This document shows positions 35,896-46,100 of a stretch of 64,000 nucleotides of DNA, one piece after another (the first letter of the stretch is position 1; each line of letters begins with the position of its first letter). Both the position numbers and the translations under genes were made by a program. Under the pieces are notes generated by a model. It did not search any database and was not told the DNA's origin. It saw only the letters and a list, made by a program, of their open reading frames with translations. Source of the DNA: Neodontobutis hainanensis (Eukaryota; Chordata; Actinopteri; Gobiiformes; Odontobutidae); contig JALDNG010000025.1 in NCBI GenBank assembly GCA_024349245.1, positions 248,001 through 312,000 of the forward strand, written 5' to 3'.

Positions 35896-36399
35896 GTATA
35901 TACCTATTTATAAAAAGAACAGCACAGTTTTCAAACTAAACCGAACTGCTGTTTTAAATACTATACTTCAGTATTTTCATGAAGGTTGCTCCTCAGATTA
36001 TTTCACCTCAGAATGCAGTGGAGAAATAAACAGCATGAGCTGTTTGAAATATCAGATACAACCCTACTTTAACTTTTGGCAATACAAAGTAAAATAAGAA
36101 GTTTTATTTTATTGGACACTGTTACAGTTACAAACAGTTATGTGGCACCAAAATGAAAATATGAAAAAGGATAAGACCTGCCAACAGTCATCACAGTATC
36201 AGAATTCTACCTCTCTAGTGTCAAAAAGGCTAGGTTTTATCGGCCAGGGTTGGTTTTAGGAAAAGGGGACCATATTATTGGGTCATAACTGTAAAAAATT
36301 TCAACCATGTTACTACTCTTTTTAAGTAAGTTTGTTTTTTCATTATATAACAATTTTTATTACTGCTCACTTACACACTAGCGCTGAACTATAAGGCCT
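35896..36399. other. Noncoding stretch
   Basis: Nothing recognised. Confidence 0.5.
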
Positions 36400-36860
36400 T
36401 GTGTTCTTGAATGCAGACCAGTCACATTGGTCGTCCCCTGTCCTGTATTTTCCCCGCTGGCTGATGCCTCCGACACATTTACATGAATTATGGGAAGTGC
36501 TGTAAATAGAAAAGTCTTTTAATCAAATGTTTTTATTCATTAATGAAATGTCTCCATCCTTATCTGCATCCGTTATGATCCATATGCTAACGCCCCAACA
36601 CAGAACTATTTATCTGTCCAATTTGCTCTCTCGTTTCCGCCCTCCATCGCTCTTATCTAAAATTGTGCTGTAAATTTGGCACAGTGAGCGATTGCGCTTA
36701 TCGACCTGCTGCTAGACCTCATATTAAAATTTGGTGGAATGATTAGCCTATTTATCTGTATAATTGGATTGAGTTTGTGTAAGTGTGGATGTGAGAACGC
36801 GGCTGATTTAAAGGTCCATGAGAAAGATGGCCAATTGTGTTTTAGATTAATTACATTTGC
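36400..36860. other. Candidate conserved noncoding block
   Basis: Repeat-free with many AT-hook, homeodomain and POU-like words: TCTTTTAATCAAATG, TTATTCATTAATGAAATG, GGTGGAATGATTAGCC, TTAGATTAATTACATTTGC. Among the most enhancer-like stretches of the window. No frame of note. Inference from motif density only. Confidence 0.35.
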
Positions 36861-37690
36861 ATACAATCAATAGCTTCACCCTTGAAAAAAAATTTAATAA
36901 TTTAAAAAAACATAAAAGATTTTTGGAGTCAAATCCAGTTATACTGGCCTGTGCGATTATTGGAAGGAAAACAACCTCGGGCTTGGTGTAAAATGAGACA
37001 ACACAGAATTTACTATGCTAGGGATTAGTGTCATGAGACTGTGAGATTTGCAGCAGGCGCAATGAACGCTCCAACACAATGCATTACAATAGTTTCCGGC
37101 CTGGTGTAATTCATGCAAACATCCTAAGGCTATTTATACCACTCCACTAGAATCTAATTGTGTCCAATATATAATCCAACTAAGAGTTAGAGTGGCAGGG
37201 GTTCAAGTACTGTTGAACATGAATATTTAAGAGGTACCAGGACAAGAGTGACCGTTTGTGTGTGCAGCTGTGTACTAAACGGCATCAGAATATAGGCCTC
37301 TGGAAAAAAGTTCAACAAATCAGTGATTTCATTTTTATGTAATTATTTACTCCCAATGTGATTTTTTATAAGATGCCAAAGGTGCCATTTAGCACCTCAT
37401 GTTTATGCTTATGACATGTCAGCAAATTTACTTAAGCCAGTTTGGTGCAACACATTTCTGTGTACAAAAAAAACGGCCCAAAAGGTTCCCACACTACCAA
37501 AATATGCTTTTATGGAGATGCTTTGGACTTTGGACTACAAACAGAGAATAAAAAGAGACAGGCCACTTACCAAACTGTTGTAAACCCCTTAGAAAACAGG
37601 TTGGATAGCCAAAGTACAGAGATTGACATGTGTAACATTGGGAAAGTGTAAGTAATTTACAAAATTTGCTCTTGTGCTAAGGACTTGTTT
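36861..37690. other. Noncoding stretch
   Basis: No gene recognised; part of it resembles the neighbouring conserved-looking sequence. Confidence 0.45.
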
Positions 37691-38345
37691 AACCCCATTA
37701 GGGTTTGTTCTGAGAAGCATGCCTAACACAGAATTATGAGCAGCACTCTTAAACGCATCCAGTGACTTTCTCGTGTTGTTTTCAGCTCAAAAAAGTACAA
37801 GAATTTCATTACCTCTCCAAAATTGATTGGGTAATGTTTTTCTGCAATCAATAGTGCGCTCTCAGTTTACTAATTGGATTTCTTGTTTTGCTCAAGGATG
37901 TCCAAATACCAAGGTAATGTGAATTGTTTATGAAATTATTACCTTCAAAGTAGAAGCTAATTTGCCAATATTTATTCAGCTCTTGCGCAAAGGAGCTCTC
38001 ACAAAAACACTCCGAATAATAACCATCCTCATAATATGGATCAGGCTATGTGAATGCCAGTAACGGGGATATTTATAGCCTTAATGCTAATCATTAATGA
38101 AGCTGTCCTTATTGAGACTGCTATAAGGACACGCTTGCCAAGTGTTTATTAATCAGGGAATAATAAGTAATCCGTGAACATTAATGGGAATGGATGAGAC
38201 TAATGGCTGACGCAGGCTCTCTCCCACACTTAAGCCTCCGAGTTCATTACTGACAGGCAGATTAGCGGCGAATGGAAAGAGACCTGTGGAGCTAACACAC
38301 ACCAGCATGGTACTCCCCCTGTGACAACATGATGGAACACTGTCA
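37691..38345. other. Candidate conserved noncoding cluster
   Basis: Low-repeat sequence with TTAATGCTAATCATTAATG (about 38080), a perfect small hairpin TGTCCTTAT / ATAAGGACA (38104-38112 and 38123-38131), GTTTATTAATCAGGGAATAA and GGCAGATTAGCGGCGAATGG. It directly precedes the first of two duplicated blocks. Regulatory function is inferred. Confidence 0.38.
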
Positions 38346-38349
38346 AGCT

Positions 38350-38543
38350 CATTTGCTCTTCAATAGACTATGTGTAATTAACAGTATCCTTTCCAGAAGC
38401 TGCAGAGAATAAAATGAATAGACATCAAATAAATCATCCAGCAAGGTTGGCTTCACCGCTGCCTACCGTCTTATGGCATTTTTCACCAACACCCTCATTG
38501 CCTCTGAAATCACTCTGGATGGATATGGTGTTTGTGACCGCGG
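38350..38543 (+). repeat. Duplicated noncoding block, copy A
   Basis: Aligns end to end with 40051-40245 in the same orientation, with shared words CATTTGCTCTTCAAT, AATTAACAGTATCCT, GACATCAAATAAATCATC, ATTTTTCACCAAC and CCCTCATTGCCTCTGAA. By eye it is roughly 80-85% identical with one 4-bp gap. It shows no transposon hallmarks and no open frame, and it sits next to conserved-looking sequence. An old local duplication of a regulatory element is the simplest reading. Confidence 0.85.
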
Positions 38544-40050
38544 TGCTGTACCTGCACTCATTGCCGATGGAGTTTTTATAGAGTTGTCAGTAAACACAAA
38601 TTAACTAGACTTACCACACTCAAAAATAAAGCTCAAAAATAAAGCTACAGCGTTTGTAACACCTTTGTCAGCTCATGTTTCTTGACAATTATGACTAAGT
38701 TTCTTGACGGGGTCACATGACCACTTGAAAAATGGAGAACTTCCTGTTTTTTATAAAGCCTTGCTACTTTCTAGTGTGGGATAGATAATTGTAGTATAAT
38801 AAGGACTGAACAGCCCCTTTTGTCCTGCAGCAAAATCCACCAAGGAATCTGGTGCAGCCTAGAAAGGATTTATCTCACAGACAGAGGTGGGTGGTAACTA
38901 CACCCTTAAATTTACTTGATTCAAAATTGTTTTTTTTTTTTTTACATACAAAATGTAGTTTATCTGCACCATAGTTTTACTTTTACCTGAGTAGATTTGT
39001 GAAGAATAACGCTGCTCTTTTTTCTACACATCCTATGCTTTATTTTTTGCCAGCAGTGGATCTACGACACGACTGTGTTTCACCAATCAGACGTAGCAAT
39101 GCAGTCACATGACCACACACAAACTGTGGAGGCATAGCGGCACAAACTCTTCAGTGTTGGGCAGTCTGCCATATTGGACAAACAATAATTTCATATCCAA
39201 TAGCTCTTTAGGGGGTGTCTATTACAGACTGCTTGAGCTTGAAATTTTATACAAAAGTGTACTCTGTCTTTGTGTTTCTGCTAAAGTTGTGGGCTGCTTT
39301 AAAGTAAGTAACTTTCCCACTTTGCTAAACAATGCTCCTCTCTTTTTCTGCTTTAGTCCTTTGCTTGTTGCCCAGATAGCTAATGACAAGAAAGCGCCAA
39401 TTGTGTGGGGAGTTTTTGCATTTAATACAATTTTTGACGGTAAATTAGAGCTCTCACTTGTAGCAGTGTAACACACAGATGTAATTTACCATTATCATCT
39501 ATTTAAGTTACATTTTGAGACTAAGGCTAAAATTTGATTATGATGGGCCACAAAGGTTGGCATCATGTGTGGGAAATGCGAAAACCAGTAGGACTAGAGA
39601 ACATCTTTTTCTTACAGAGAACATCTTTTTCTTACGGAAAATCCTTTAATGCCACAATTTTAGCGTTAGCGAATGACGTTAGCATTAAAATAAAAACCCA
39701 CCTCTTCCTGTCTGTGTGGCACATCATTGGTCACAGGAGGCCGGTGAGCCCATGGTTCGACGCAAGTGGTTTGCTTGGTGCGATACAAGATGAATTTACC
39801 CAAGTTTGGAAACTGCCAAATCTTGCGAGAATCCAGCTGCAGCACAAGGTTAGAGATTATACTTTTTGGATAAAAAACAGTCCCATTAGATTTTAAGTGG
39901 CAGTAAGGCAGATGTTTAATTGATAATGTCCTGTTGGTCCTGTTGTTTGTTGGTTGTGACTTTAAAGATAATTTTTTTTTTTTGTTGGGCAATACCTCAA
40001 AATGTTAAAATTTTTTAGACATTGCAAGCACCATGGTTGCAGACAGACAT
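38544..40050. other. Sequence between the duplicated blocks
   Basis: A common fish MITE-like fragment (GAGGTGGGTGGTAACTAC, then a poly-T run and TTTTACTTTTACCTGAGTAG) lies at about 38885-38995. A 20-bp unit AGAGAACATCTTTTTCTTAC occurs twice in tandem at 39597-39636. Two 120-codon frames (from 39109 and 39534) have no recognisable domain. Confidence 0.5.
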
Positions 40051-40245
40051 CATTTGCTCTTCAATCGACTATGTGCAATTAACAGTATCCTCTCCAGAAG
40101 CGGCTCAGAATAAAACAGACATCAAATAAATCATCTGCCAAGGTTCACTTCTCCGCTGCCTCCAGAGTTATTATGACATTTTTCACCAACGCCCTCATTG
40201 CCTCTGAAGTCACTCCGCATGGAGATGGGTTTTTTGTGACCACTG
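40051..40245 (+). repeat. Duplicated noncoding block, copy B
   Basis: Partner of 38350-38543, about 1.7 kb downstream in direct orientation. Differences are scattered substitutions and small indels, with the ATTTTTCACCAAC / CCTCATTGCCTCTGAA core best preserved. Confidence 0.85.
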
Positions 40246-41045
40246 TATCATTACTTTTTTTTACTAAGCATGACGTCTACACTCACTTCACGATAGCTGT
40301 TGCAGCGTGAGATTAATTCTGCACAGACCCTGAAATGTCTTTAGTGAGTCTTTGTCATTCATCATGTGGATCTAATGTAAATGAGGGATATTCTGCAGTG
40401 TGGTGTATATATAACAATATGGCCTGCTGCAAAGATTGGGCATTGCCATCACTTCAAGCAAAGGGTTAAGCACTTAGGAAAGACATGACAATACAAAGTT
40501 CTCCCTGCTGCACCATAACATGCACTGTGAAAGTGATAAGAGTGTCTGATCATGCATCCCAGCATTCTATATCAGTCTCTCTATAATGGATCCCCCCAAT
40601 GACTCCTTGTGGCTGCATTATTTAGATGGAATAAAACGCCGGAAGGAAGAGAGGAAGGAAACGGGGATTGCCTAGATGTTGAGCGGAGCCAGGAACAATG
40701 ACAATAACTGCATTTGTGCACTACCTTGGGGTTTATTAAGGGATTTGATATCCACCTTATTTATTTTTGTTGCTGGGAGAGTGTGGGCCAAGTGCAGAGA
40801 TAGCACTTACTGCTATGTGCTCTACAGTTTATCCTTGTGCAAGAACAGCATTTATTGATGCGTTTAGACCATGATAAGTAAAGTGGCAACAGGAAGATAC
40901 GGGTTAGATGGGTTAGATGATGATATATACATATAAAGATACAGAATGGTGCAACTGTTTGTAATCATTGCTTGAGTTTCTGACTGTAAAAGTAGAAATA
41001 TACTCCCATTTAAAGCAACACAATGTAACTTTTAGCCACAGATCC
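40246..41045. other. Noncoding stretch, partly conserved-looking
   Basis: No gene recognised. The part at about 40300-40680 is low in repeats and could contain conserved noncoding sequence. Confidence 0.4.
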
Positions 41046-41053
41046 CTCTACAG

Positions 41054-41480
41054 CAGGGGTCTCCAACAGGCGGCCCACGGTCCAGATACAGACCTTGAGA
41101 GGCTTTGATCTGGACTGCAAGTCATTATTCATAATTACAAGCGCATTGTGTAAAATATATTTTGAACAGGCACTTCACGAGCATGCATGTATCCTTGAGC
41201 AGGTCCTCAGGTTACTATGGTTATGGAGAGATCAACATATATCAGCGTAGCCTGATAATGAGTTTGAAACAACTAAAATCTAAAAGTTGAACCTCAGCAA
41301 AACATTACGGAGATTCACTGATGTTATGGAAAATACAGCTCTTAAACTCCGTGTCAGTGTCAAAGCTGAATGACAGCACTTTATCCTCCAGTCCAGGCTG
41401 CTGTGATAATCAGAGAATGAATCCAGAACTGAACCAGGACTGGACAGTTATCATGTCAGGATTAAAAAGACTCTAGCTCA
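41054..41480 (+). mobile_element. hAT element 5' portion
   Basis: Begins CAGGGGTCTCCAACAGGCGG then CCCACGGTCCAGAT, the usual start of a hAT (Charlie-like) element. The preceding 8 bp are CTCTACAG. No matching 3' end (…ACCCCTG followed by the same 8 bp) was found within the next kilobase, so the element is 3'-truncated and its downstream limit is approximate. No transposase motif was recognised inside. Confidence 0.6.
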
Positions 41481-41727
41481 GAGGGAAGTGAGGACGTCTA
41501 ATAATGGGGTGAGTTGTGCATTTGTCTGTCAACTTCTTGCCTGAGTAGTGGGCAGAAGAAAGCCATATAAAGGTAAGCTCAATTCAATACAATACAATAA
41601 AAGTTATCTTGCCTTTAAGATTTACTTATACTGGAGAACCTACCGGGACAATCTATTTCAGTTCTGCTCCCTTACTCCACAACCAATCTATGAGGTGGGC
41701 TTGAAAAAATGACAGCTATAAATACCC

Positions 41728-41825
41728 CATTAGGGGTCGCGGGTGACTGGAGCCTTTCCCAGAAACTTTGGGCCTGGGCTACACCTTGGACAATGGCCAT
41801 TTAGTTGCAGGGCTTGGGGCAAATT
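41728..41825 (+). repeat. Family C interspersed repeat, fragment
   Basis: CCCATTAGGGGTCGCGGGTG, GGAGCCTTTCCCAGAAACTT and TAGTTGCAGGGCTT follow the family core, as at 32702. Confidence 0.75.
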
Positions 41826-42500
41826 TCCATAAGCATTTCCACAAGCTCTAGTCCTAACACTGGATTTGAACCATGTCATCATTCAGACTCATATGCTTAG
41901 GTTTCTGGTGTACACACTTTTGATAAATAACTCTTTATTGGCTGGTACGTTCAAATTGTTAGACTAACAATGAACAATGGCAAGCAAAACATAAAATCAT
42001 TCTTGCTGTTGCAGGTCATTCACATTGAACTTAGTGTAAAGATCGGAAGTGAAGGTATTTATTTTTTGTCTTTAAATATTACATACATGATCATTATTAC
42101 AACATGAGCTACTATTCATTAAATTACTTGGCTACTGTAAATTACATTCTGTGAATCTGTGATCCCAAATCTGTGCTTCATGTGCTGAAAGCCACAACAA
42201 AACATGACTGCCACCAGTGTTTAGTTTAGCTCCAGCTCTGAGCCGCGCAGACAGCTGAGGCCTGTTCCGCCTGCAGGTATGGGACAGCACAGCCTCACCT
42301 GATGTGACGCACTGGCAGCCAAAGTGATGTGCCCACATCAGTGAATAGTATAAACTCTGGACAATAGTGTAAAACAAACAAACTCCATGGTACACACTCT
42401 TTTTGGGGCTCTTGCCGAAAAAGATTTGGCTGTGTTGTCAGTGAGATGATGTGATTTTGCTGAAAGCTGGCTGGGAAATTTCACACACAACCTAATTTCT
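41826..42500. other. Noncoding stretch
   Basis: No feature recognised. Confidence 0.5.
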
Positions 42501-42507
42501 GTTTCAG

Positions 42508-43176
42508 AGAAGCACGGGCAATGGGGCACGCAGACTGGGGGATCTCAGAGCCGTGTGAAAAATGCCACCGATCATCACGCTCAAGCATTTTTTTCCCCTT
42601 GCTGTCATGCCTGTCGCCGGCAAGCAAAGCAAGAGCCCAGAAGTCTCCATCATCAAGCGCGGACCCTAGGGACAGGAGAAACCACATTATATCAGCTGTC
42701 ACACCCAGTCACTGTCAAGGTGTGGTGAAGGCAGAGTCTGTAGCCAGAAATACCTCCTTCTCAGCCTGTGGCCAGAACCAAGCTGTGAATCCAACACTTC
42801 ACTTCACAGAGATTTAAAGCGTCTATCTTGTCTGACTTGTAGAACAAAAATTCCGGAATTCTTCAGACGACGCCGTAAAGAGTTCAACAGACGGGATGTG
42901 CAATTTAGTTAACCTTGTGTTCACTCGAGGCACTTCATCACAATTTGATAAAGAGGGTTTCATTTGAGCAGCGCCTGGCCCCCTCCAGGTTTTCTAATAA
43001 GAGGAACTGCCTATCAAACCTGCGCGCCGCATGATGAAACTGCAGTGCAAGAGTGAACACAGAGGTGTACGGAGCGGCTGTGTTCAGCTTGTTCAGCAGC
43101 AGGACACACTGTGGCCGACACACACACACTTGCTCTGCTGCTGACCAGGTTGTGTTGACGGACGGTGTCTCGTGAG
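42508..43176 (+). other. Possible exon-like segment(s), no known protein
   Basis: A pyrimidine tract ending TTTCTGTTTCAG (AG at 42506-42507) resembles a splice acceptor, and GTGAG|GTAAGAGT resembles a splice donor (GT at 43177). Between them the sequence is GC-richer than its surroundings. A 98-codon ATG frame (42521-42817) lies behind the acceptor. On the minus strand, 104- and 126-codon frames overlap the second half. No translation shows a recognised domain, and one exon would be unusually long. Treat as an unverified exon candidate or conserved noncoding sequence. Confidence 0.2.
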
Positions 43177-43674
43177 GTAAGAGTAAGGACCGATGCCAAA
43201 GAAAAGAAAATTGTGTTGCTGGGGTTGGAGATGGATAAACATTTAAACTCACACTGATCTTGAGCTTGTATCACGCCACAGTTCCACCAATGCCAAGACA
43301 AACTCCCCTGTGTCGGTGTGGTGCACAGCAGTCGTGCGAGTAACACAGGCTTTTTTGAGTAGTACTCAGGGAGCTCTCTCTTAGAGTTAGACAATTAAAA
43401 TTTTTAAATATAATCAGAAAAAGGTTATTTAATGTTTGGACTTTTTTTATTTGCATAAAAGGTACATTTCAGTCCTGGATTAACCCTGTGCTAGTTTAGA
43501 CCCTGTTTGAGATTTTTAGAAAAACAGTGAAGACTTCACAAATGTTTGAATTACTGTAACCATGTATTTCTATGATTCTATAGTAATTCCACATAAAGTG
43601 CACCCTTTGTTAGGGTTAAGGAGGAGAATTAAGGTCATTTTTTAAATTAAAAGTGGTTTTAGCAGAAGATAAAA
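43177..43674. other. Noncoding stretch
   Basis: No feature recognised. Confidence 0.5.
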
Positions 43675-43713
43675 TAAGCCACTGACCAAATCTCAGTATT
43701 GGTCAGTGGCTTA
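43675..43713. repeat. Perfect 15-bp hairpin
   Basis: TAAGCCACTGACCAA (43675-43689), a 9-nt loop, then TTGGTCAGTGGCTTA (43699-43713). The stem is perfect. There is no T run behind it and no flanking gene. Its role is unknown; it may be the centre of a decayed palindromic repeat. Confidence 0.9.
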
Positions 43714-43875
43714 GTCCTCCTCTGGATGACGACTGGTTGAAGTAACAATAGAGAAGCACGAAACACCACTATTTATTGCATGCTTAGTTAGTGATTGTTT
43801 GGACGCCAATAGGCATGCATCTCATAAAGCTTTTATGGAGAGAATGTTCTTTTTAATCCCAAAGTCTTTAAATAG

Positions 43876-44241
43876 TAAGGGTGTAACGATATTCAAACCG
43901 AACCGAAAAACCGCGAACCCACAGCCACAGTTCGAACCGCGATACTCGCATGTCGAACCGAACGCGCCCCGCCCCCTGCTGCACCGGCCCAACGTTCATT
44001 TTATTTTGTCAACTGCTCTAAAGAAAACGTGAAGCCAATGTATAAAGTTAAGTAAATCAAGATAAAGTTAATAAGTTAAATTATTGTTGTTGTTTTTATT
44101 AAGTTAAAGTGAATCTAGTGTTATTATTGCTGGTGCCCTGCAATGAACCCTGCCCCCACAGCAAACAGAACCGAACCGAACCGTGACTCCAAAACCGTGA
44201 TCTGAACCGAACCGTGGCATTGGTGTATCGTTACACCCCTA
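43876..44241. mobile_element. hAT MITE with 8-bp target duplication
   Basis: Starts TAAGGGTGTAACGAT and ends ATCGTTACACCCCTA, so the terminal inverted repeats are TARGGGTGTAACGAT. It is flanked by identical 8-bp direct repeats TTAAATAG (43868-43875 and 44242-44249), diagnostic of the hAT superfamily. Subterminal zones are packed with ACCGAACCG-type words on both sides (GAACCGAAAAACCGCG left, CCGAACCGTGGC right). The middle is AT-rich and carries no transposase. The 366-bp size and absence of coding sequence make it a non-autonomous element. Confidence 0.95.
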
Positions 44242-44249
44242 TTAAATAG

Positions 44250-45092
44250 GTGGAAAAAATGCTGGACCTTACTTGAGCTCACGGGCTACTGCATCCGATC
44301 CCAATTCCCAAGGACCTTTGGAATAAGGGCTTTGTTATTCCCTCCGAGTTTCTGTGTTTGCCTTTCAGCTCCATCCAGGATCGTTAGTCATTCTGCGCCG
44401 CACGCCGTTACAGATGTTAATGACACATTGCTTTGGATTGCTATTCAGTCCATTTACATCCACCGGTGACTGGCGGCTTCCTTGACCCCAAACCCCCTGC
44501 TCTCCCGGTCCACCCTGTTAGCCCACTCCTTGAGCCCACCTTGCTCTCCCTCACCACCTGAGTGGAATCAGCAAAAAACAGCCTGTACACGGTCCCTCTG
44601 GGAACTCTATTTCATGTCAAGAATAGTAAATGAGGCTGATTAAAAACTTTGGTTTGCACATTTTATACCAGCAGCCAATCATCACACGGCACTAGCACTA
44701 TTTTAATTGACTAGTTCTAAAAAGAAACTATTCACCATTTTTCTAGACAGCATTTGTTCTGCTTCATTTCACTTCCCAGAAATTCATTTACACATTGAAA
44801 TATTAAGAGAAAAAGCATAATTGTGAGGTTACAGATTCGAAGGCAGCATACAGAAGATGTAACGTTTTCTCAGGGTGAAAGTATGTATGCGATTAATTAG
44901 CCATTCATTTTTAATTACCTGGATGTAAGGGGAAATATTTACTGTAGGAATATGAAGAATCTCCATTAAAGGATAATCCCTGCTGCAAAATTGGTCTTTA
45001 AATCAAAAAAACAGGCGTGAGAGAAAGCCTTATGAGTTTTACTGTAATTTTAACAACATGGTGTAACATTCTACCAAATGCTTTGTTTAAAC
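44250..45092. other. Noncoding stretch, first part conserved-looking
   Basis: About 44270-44660 is repeat-free and GC-richer, with TTGCTATTCAGTCCATTTAC. No coding signal was recognised. Confidence 0.4.
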
Positions 45093-45425
45093 TTTTCATT
45101 CATTCATCTACCGGTTGGCCCGTTAGGGGTCACAGTATGTTTAAGCTTATCCCAGTTGTTTTGGGCTTGAGGACACCCCTCACAATCAGTTATCACAAGG
45201 CCAACACTGAGAGGAATTCACAGACAGACAACCATTCACATTCATTCAATTTAGTTTTATCAGTTCACTTTCTTTTTTTATTATCCCTGTGTGCAAATGG
45301 TTGGCAGCCACACTAGGGGGCACCTAGCATGTTTTTTGATAAACGTAGAATTTGGAAAGTGGGAGGAAGCTGGGTGACCTGGAGAGAACCCACGGTAAAA
45401 CAGGAAGGACATGCAGACTCCACCC
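45093..45425 (+). repeat. Family C interspersed repeat, long copy
   Basis: ATTCATCTACCGGTTGGCCC, GTTAGGGGTCACAG, CTTATCCCAGTTGTTTTGGG, CCATTCACATTCATTCA, GTGGGAGGAAGCTGGGTGAC and ATGCAGACTCCACCCAGAAA follow the order of the complete fish repeat. A non-homologous segment may be inserted at about 45250-45320. Confidence 0.75.
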
Positions 45426-45625
45426 AGAAAATAAAACACCCAAACAACGTGAAGGGAGGAAGAGTGAACAGTTGTGCCAAATCAATGAACTAAATATAAC
45501 AAAACAGAGCCTAACTGAATAACTACTTTGAGAAACAAAACAAGAAACAAAAAGTCCTGGTCGAACTGGTCTAAATAAGGTCTTTACTCCAAACATACAA
45601 GGGTGTCAACAACAAAACAAACAAA

Positions 45626-45825
45626 ACAGCACAAAAACTAAAACCAAAGGAAAGGGATGCAACGTGAAACAGAGATAAATATTGGCTTCAATCATGTACT
45701 GTTTAACAAGGTGGAGACGACGTCCTGACGCTAAAGTCGGAGCTAAAAGTTTACAGCAAGCTCTAGACTTCAGTTTGGTGTAATCTATTAGTTTGACTTT
45801 TTTAATAAAAGAAAAGCAAGAAATG
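45626..45825 (+). repeat. Unclassified interspersed repeat, copy 2 of 3
   Basis: Matches the copies at 18719 and 61440: GGGATGCAACGTGAAACAGA, GATAAATATTGGC, CTAAAGTCGGAGCTAAAAGT, TTACAGCAAGCTCTAGACTT, CAGTTTGGTGTAATCTATTA and TTTTTTAATAAAAGAAAAGC. A 123-codon minus-strand frame across it has no recognisable domain. Confidence 0.65.
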
Positions 45826-46100
45826 CCCCGACAGGTGGTGACAGGGTGACCTGACTTCTGCCGGAAAAAACTGCTCCACAGCATCATCTGAAGGGTTCCA
45901 GTTGAAAGCTTTTGCAAATGCTTTAAATAAATAAAGAGTACTTTAAATAAATACCTGGTGTTGATTGAATTTATCAACTGCAGTTTTATCCAATCAGAGC
46001 AGCTCCATGTTGTTTACGTTTGTAACGGTAAAACAGACATCTTCAAACCTTAAACACTCCCAGACCTGTCAGTGCTGCCACATCAAAGCCCGTGTTTTGA
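45826..46100. other. Noncoding stretch
   Basis: Continuation after the repeat; nothing recognised. Confidence 0.45.

Noticed and set aside
45606..45977. 123-codon minus-strand frame as a gene
   Set aside because: It overlaps the unclassified repeat that also occurs at 18719 and 61440, where the frame is not preserved.
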